Shown: positions 5,667 to 7,355 of the stretch, one piece after another
Position numbering within the stretch: the stretch's first letter is position 1
How the letters are laid out: every line of letters starts with the position of its first letter
Assembly: GCA_964542435.1 (NCBI GenBank)
Contig: CAZIVE010000128.1
Location: forward strand, 1 to 7,355
Length of the DNA: 7,355 bases
Source: CAZIVE01 sp964542435
GTDB taxonomy: Bacteria; Bacteroidota; Bacteroidia; Bacteroidales; Tannerellaceae
Direction: 5' to 3'
Translations under genes and position numbers: made by a program
The notes under the pieces: generated by a model
Database searches by the model: none
Told to the model about the DNA's origin: nothing
Seen by the model: the letters and a program-made list of their open reading frames with translations, nothing else

Positions 5667-5690
5667 TGGCATAAAGGAAAGGACAAAATA

Positions 5691-6017
5691 ATGAATGCAG
5701 AAAATGTAAAGTCACAAATGCGCAAGGGAACACTTGAATACTGTATCCTATTGCTGCTTGGGAAAGAGCCTGCTTACTCTTCCGATATCATCCAGAAGCT
5801 GCAGGAAGCAAAGCTGATTGTAGTGGAAGGTACGCTTTACCCGCTTCTCACTCGTCTGAAGAATGACGGTCTGTTGAGTTATCAATGGATTGAATCGACG
5901 CAAGGACCGCCACGCAAATATTACAAGATGACTGACAAAGGGCAAGAATTCTTAGGAGAACTCGAAGCTGCTTGGCAAGAGCTGAACAATACAATCGATC
6001 ATATCAAGAATAATTAA
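5691..6017 (+). CDS. PadR-family winged-helix transcriptional regulator
   Basis: This is a 108-residue PadR-type repressor, a cytoplasmic dimer that binds DNA through a winged helix. The N-terminal part MRKGTLEYCILLLLGKEPAY (10-29) is the family's first helix and start of the HTH. SSDIIQKLQEAKLIVVEGTL leads into the recognition helix YPLLTRLKNDGLLSY (50-64). The wing is GPPRKYYKMTDKG (72-84), and a short C-terminal helix (85-105) serves dimerisation, as in the small PadR subgroup. The frame extends to an ATG at 5631, but ATG 5691 is preferred: it gives the normal family length, follows a purine-rich stretch and lies downstream of the TACATTTG box. The PspC-domain gene starts 11 bases after the stop, so the two form an operon. 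PadR members paired with membrane proteins usually repress their own operon and respond to a ligand or envelope signal. The signal here is unknown. Confidence 0.93.
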   Translation: MNAENVKSQMRKGTLEYCILLLLGKEPAYSSDIIQKLQEAKLIVVEGTLYPLLTRLKNDGLLSYQWIESTQGPPRKYYKMTDKGQEFLGELEAAWQELNNTIDHIKNN

Positions 6018-6028
6018 TCTACATTATA

Positions 6029-7234
6029 ATGAAAAAGACACTGACTGTTAATTTAGGTGGCACCGTATTCAACATCGACGAAGATGCCTACGAACTGCTG
6101 GAGAAGTATCTTTCTAACCTAAGAATTCATTTTTCAAAAGAAGAGGGAGCCGCTGAGATCATGAACGATTTCGAGCAACGCATCTCCGAACTTTTCAACG
6201 ATCGCGTGCGCTTGGGCTACCAAGTAATCACTATCAACGAGGTTGAAGAGGTCATCAAGAGAATGGGCAAACCCGAAGAGATCTTTGAGATGACGGAAGA
6301 GGAAACAGGTGAAAAACAGCAAGAACAAGATTCTGAAAAGAAAACATACACGGAAGATGCGACCAGCCAAAACGGTAAAAAGCGGCTGATGCGCGATATC
6401 GACAATAAAATCATCGGAGGTGTTGCAAGCGGTATTGCAGCCTATCTCGGTTGGGATGTTACGATGATCCGTCTTGCCTTTATCGTACTTCTGTTCGTTC
6501 CATATCTTCATGGCATCGTTCTCGTCTATCTGCTTCTCTGGCTGGTGATCCCGGCTGCCAAGACAGCTACGGAGAAACTGGAGATGCACGGCGAAAACGT
6601 CACGGTGGAAAACATCGGGAAGACCGTTACCAATGGATTCAACAAAGCGACCAATGCTGTGGACAATTTCATTACCGATAAACAGGAGAACGGATTCAGC
6701 GGTTCGTCCGCTACTCAGACTGCGGAAGGCTCAAAGCAATCGCAAACGCAGCCGAGTGTCCTTCACAACATAGCAGACGTTTTCGTCAGCGTGTTCGGAT
6801 TCCTTCTGAAATTCATAGCTGCTATTGCAGCTATCATCCTGACTCCCATACTTTTATTGGTCGTATTCGTATTGTTCATGGTGACGATAGGACTGCTTGG
6901 AGGCGGCGCCGGATTCCTCTACCACATCTCGCCGTTCGGATTTGACTTAGCGAACGGAATGCCGTTGCCTTTCATGATTATGGGCTGCATCTCCTTCATT
7001 CTCCTCATAGGAATTCCAGTGTTCGGACTCATCTACGCCATCTGCGTTCAGTTTCTGCACGCCCATCCCATGTCGTCCGGAGTCAAATGGACACTGACGA
7101 TTCTCTGGGTGATCATGCTGATCATAGATATCGTTTACTTCACACAGACCGGCATCATGGACAACTGGGAGAACTACTGGAACAATCTGGACTCCTGGAA
7201 CAACAGCTGGAGTTCTCTCTCTTTACTATTTTGA
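6029..7234 (+). CDS. PspC-domain membrane protein with HAAS-like N-terminal domain
   Basis: This 401-residue protein has several parts. Residues 1-88 form a soluble domain of a short beta start (KKTLTVNLGGTVFNI) and helices with the pattern YLSNLRIHF, EIMNDFEQRISELF, VEEVIKRMGKPEEIFEM. That pattern resembles HAAS, a helical signalling domain often found next to PadR regulators. Residues 90-116 are a charged linker. The PspC domain is at about 118-176 (RLMRDIDNKIIGGVASGIAA, LAFIVLLFVPYL, YLLLWLVIPA). A polar Ser/Gln/Thr-rich linker (about 180-245) follows, then hydrophobic stretches at about 250-290, 311-343 and 353-372, probably four membrane passes. The tail is rich in Trp and Asn (WENYWNNLDSWNNSWSS). 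PspC proteins take part in envelope stress sensing, best known from the phage shock response. The HAAS-like domain probably talks to the upstream PadR. No PspA or PspB is present. PspC is clear; the HAAS reading is moderate. Confidence 0.85.
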   Translation: MKKTLTVNLGGTVFNIDEDAYELLEKYLSNLRIHFSKEEGAAEIMNDFEQRISELFNDRVRLGYQVITINEVEEVIKRMGKPEEIFEMTEEETGEKQQEQDSEKKTYTEDATSQNGKKRLMRDIDNKIIGGVASGIAAYLGWDVTMIRLAFIVLLFVPYLHGIVLVYLLLWLVIPAAKTATEKLEMHGENVTVENIGKTVTNGFNKATNAVDNFITDKQENGFSGSSATQTAEGSKQSQTQPSVLHNIADVFVSVFGFLLKFIAAIAAIILTPILLLVVFVLFMVTIGLLGGGAGFLYHISPFGFDLANGMPLPFMIMGCISFILLIGIPVFGLIYAICVQFLHAHPMSSGVKWTLTILWVIMLIIDIVYFTQTGIMDNWENYWNNLDSWNNSWSSLSLLF

Positions 7235-7245
7235 CACATCAACGA

Positions 7246-7272
7246 GCTTAGTAGAAACGAAATGCACTAAGC
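7246..7272 (+). other. Stem-loop in the 3' untranslated region of the padR-pspC unit
   Basis: GCTTAGT (7246-7252) and ACTAAGC (7266-7272) are perfect 7-base inverted arms around a 13-base loop, starting 12 bases after the PspC-protein stop. No T-run follows, so it is not an intrinsic terminator by itself. It could protect the transcript end or act together with the terminator downstream. Confidence 0.4.
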
Positions 7273-7307
7273 AATACATATAAACAACAAATTATAAATC
7301 TCTTTCT

Positions 7308-7349
7308 ACAAGAGGGACTGTCGTGGATGACACTCCCTCTTGTTTCTTT
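7308..7349 (+). terminator. Strong intrinsic terminator of the padR-pspC operon
   Basis: ACAAGAGGGA (7308-7317) pairs perfectly with TCCCTCTTGT (7334-7343). After one C-C mismatch, TGTC (7319-7322) pairs with GACA (7329-7332) around the loop GTGGAT. The T-rich tail TTTCTTT (7343-7349) follows at once. A 14-pair stem and U-tract 73 bases after the stop make a convincing Rho-independent terminator for the + strand. The minus-strand side has no comparable T-tract, so it appears unidirectional. Confidence 0.85.
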
Positions 7350-7355
7350 ATGGAT

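Noticed and set aside
5631..5690. Longer PadR protein starting at ATG 5631
   Set aside because: The added 20 residues overlap the predicted promoter and operator and are not part of the PadR fold; ATG 5691 gives the typical length.
7350..7355. ATG GAT at the right edge as the start of another gene
   Set aside because: Only two codons are visible and the ATG directly follows the terminator T-tract; it cannot be supported.

Overview
The window looks like a chromosomal segment from a Bacteroidota bacterium, most likely order Bacteroidales; I would not commit to a genus. Three things point there. The protein versions are Bacteroidales-like (a short RbfA, a ManC without an isomerase domain, a PadR/PspC pair). 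Promoter-like sites match the Bacteroidota -7 consensus TAnnTTTG and not the E. coli form. Most genes lack a clear Shine-Dalgarno sequence. There are no rRNA or tRNA genes, CRISPR arrays, transposases or integration scars. Most of the window is core housekeeping DNA.

Layout. Bases 1-423 hold the 3' end of a GH130 glycoside phosphorylase/hydrolase gene (+). It converges on a xerD-type tyrosine recombinase gene (438-1376, -). xerD is divergent from a + strand cluster: aroQ (type II 3-dehydroquinase), a class I SAM O-methyltransferase, rbfA (30S maturation) and a LolC/LolE-type ABC permease. The gaps inside this cluster are 3, 36 and 12 bases, which fits one transcript. The permease gene meets manC (mannose-1-phosphate guanylyltransferase, -) head-on with no base between the two stop codons. 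A 413-base region (5278-5690) then separates manC from a divergent two-gene unit: a PadR-family repressor and a PspC-domain membrane protein with a helical N-terminal domain resembling HAAS. That unit ends in a strong intrinsic terminator (7308-7349).

How the genes work together. The aroQ-to-permease run combines shikimate synthesis, a methyltransferase of the tRNA/catechol type, ribosome maturation and envelope lipoprotein transport. It is probably a growth-linked housekeeping operon, not a pathway. manC supplies GDP-mannose for surface glycans. PadR and PspC look like a self-contained regulator/membrane-sensor pair, probably envelope-stress related and probably autoregulated, because inverted repeats lie just upstream of and inside the predicted promoter.

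The part least explained by known genes is 5278-5630. It holds a possible 30-residue leader ORF directly before manC, two TAnnTTTG boxes facing manC, a cluster of ACAT/ATGT palindromes and tandem half-sites, and short open frames on both strands. I found no clear evidence of a wholly new system. The leader ORF and the PadR/PspC control region are the best candidates for follow-up.
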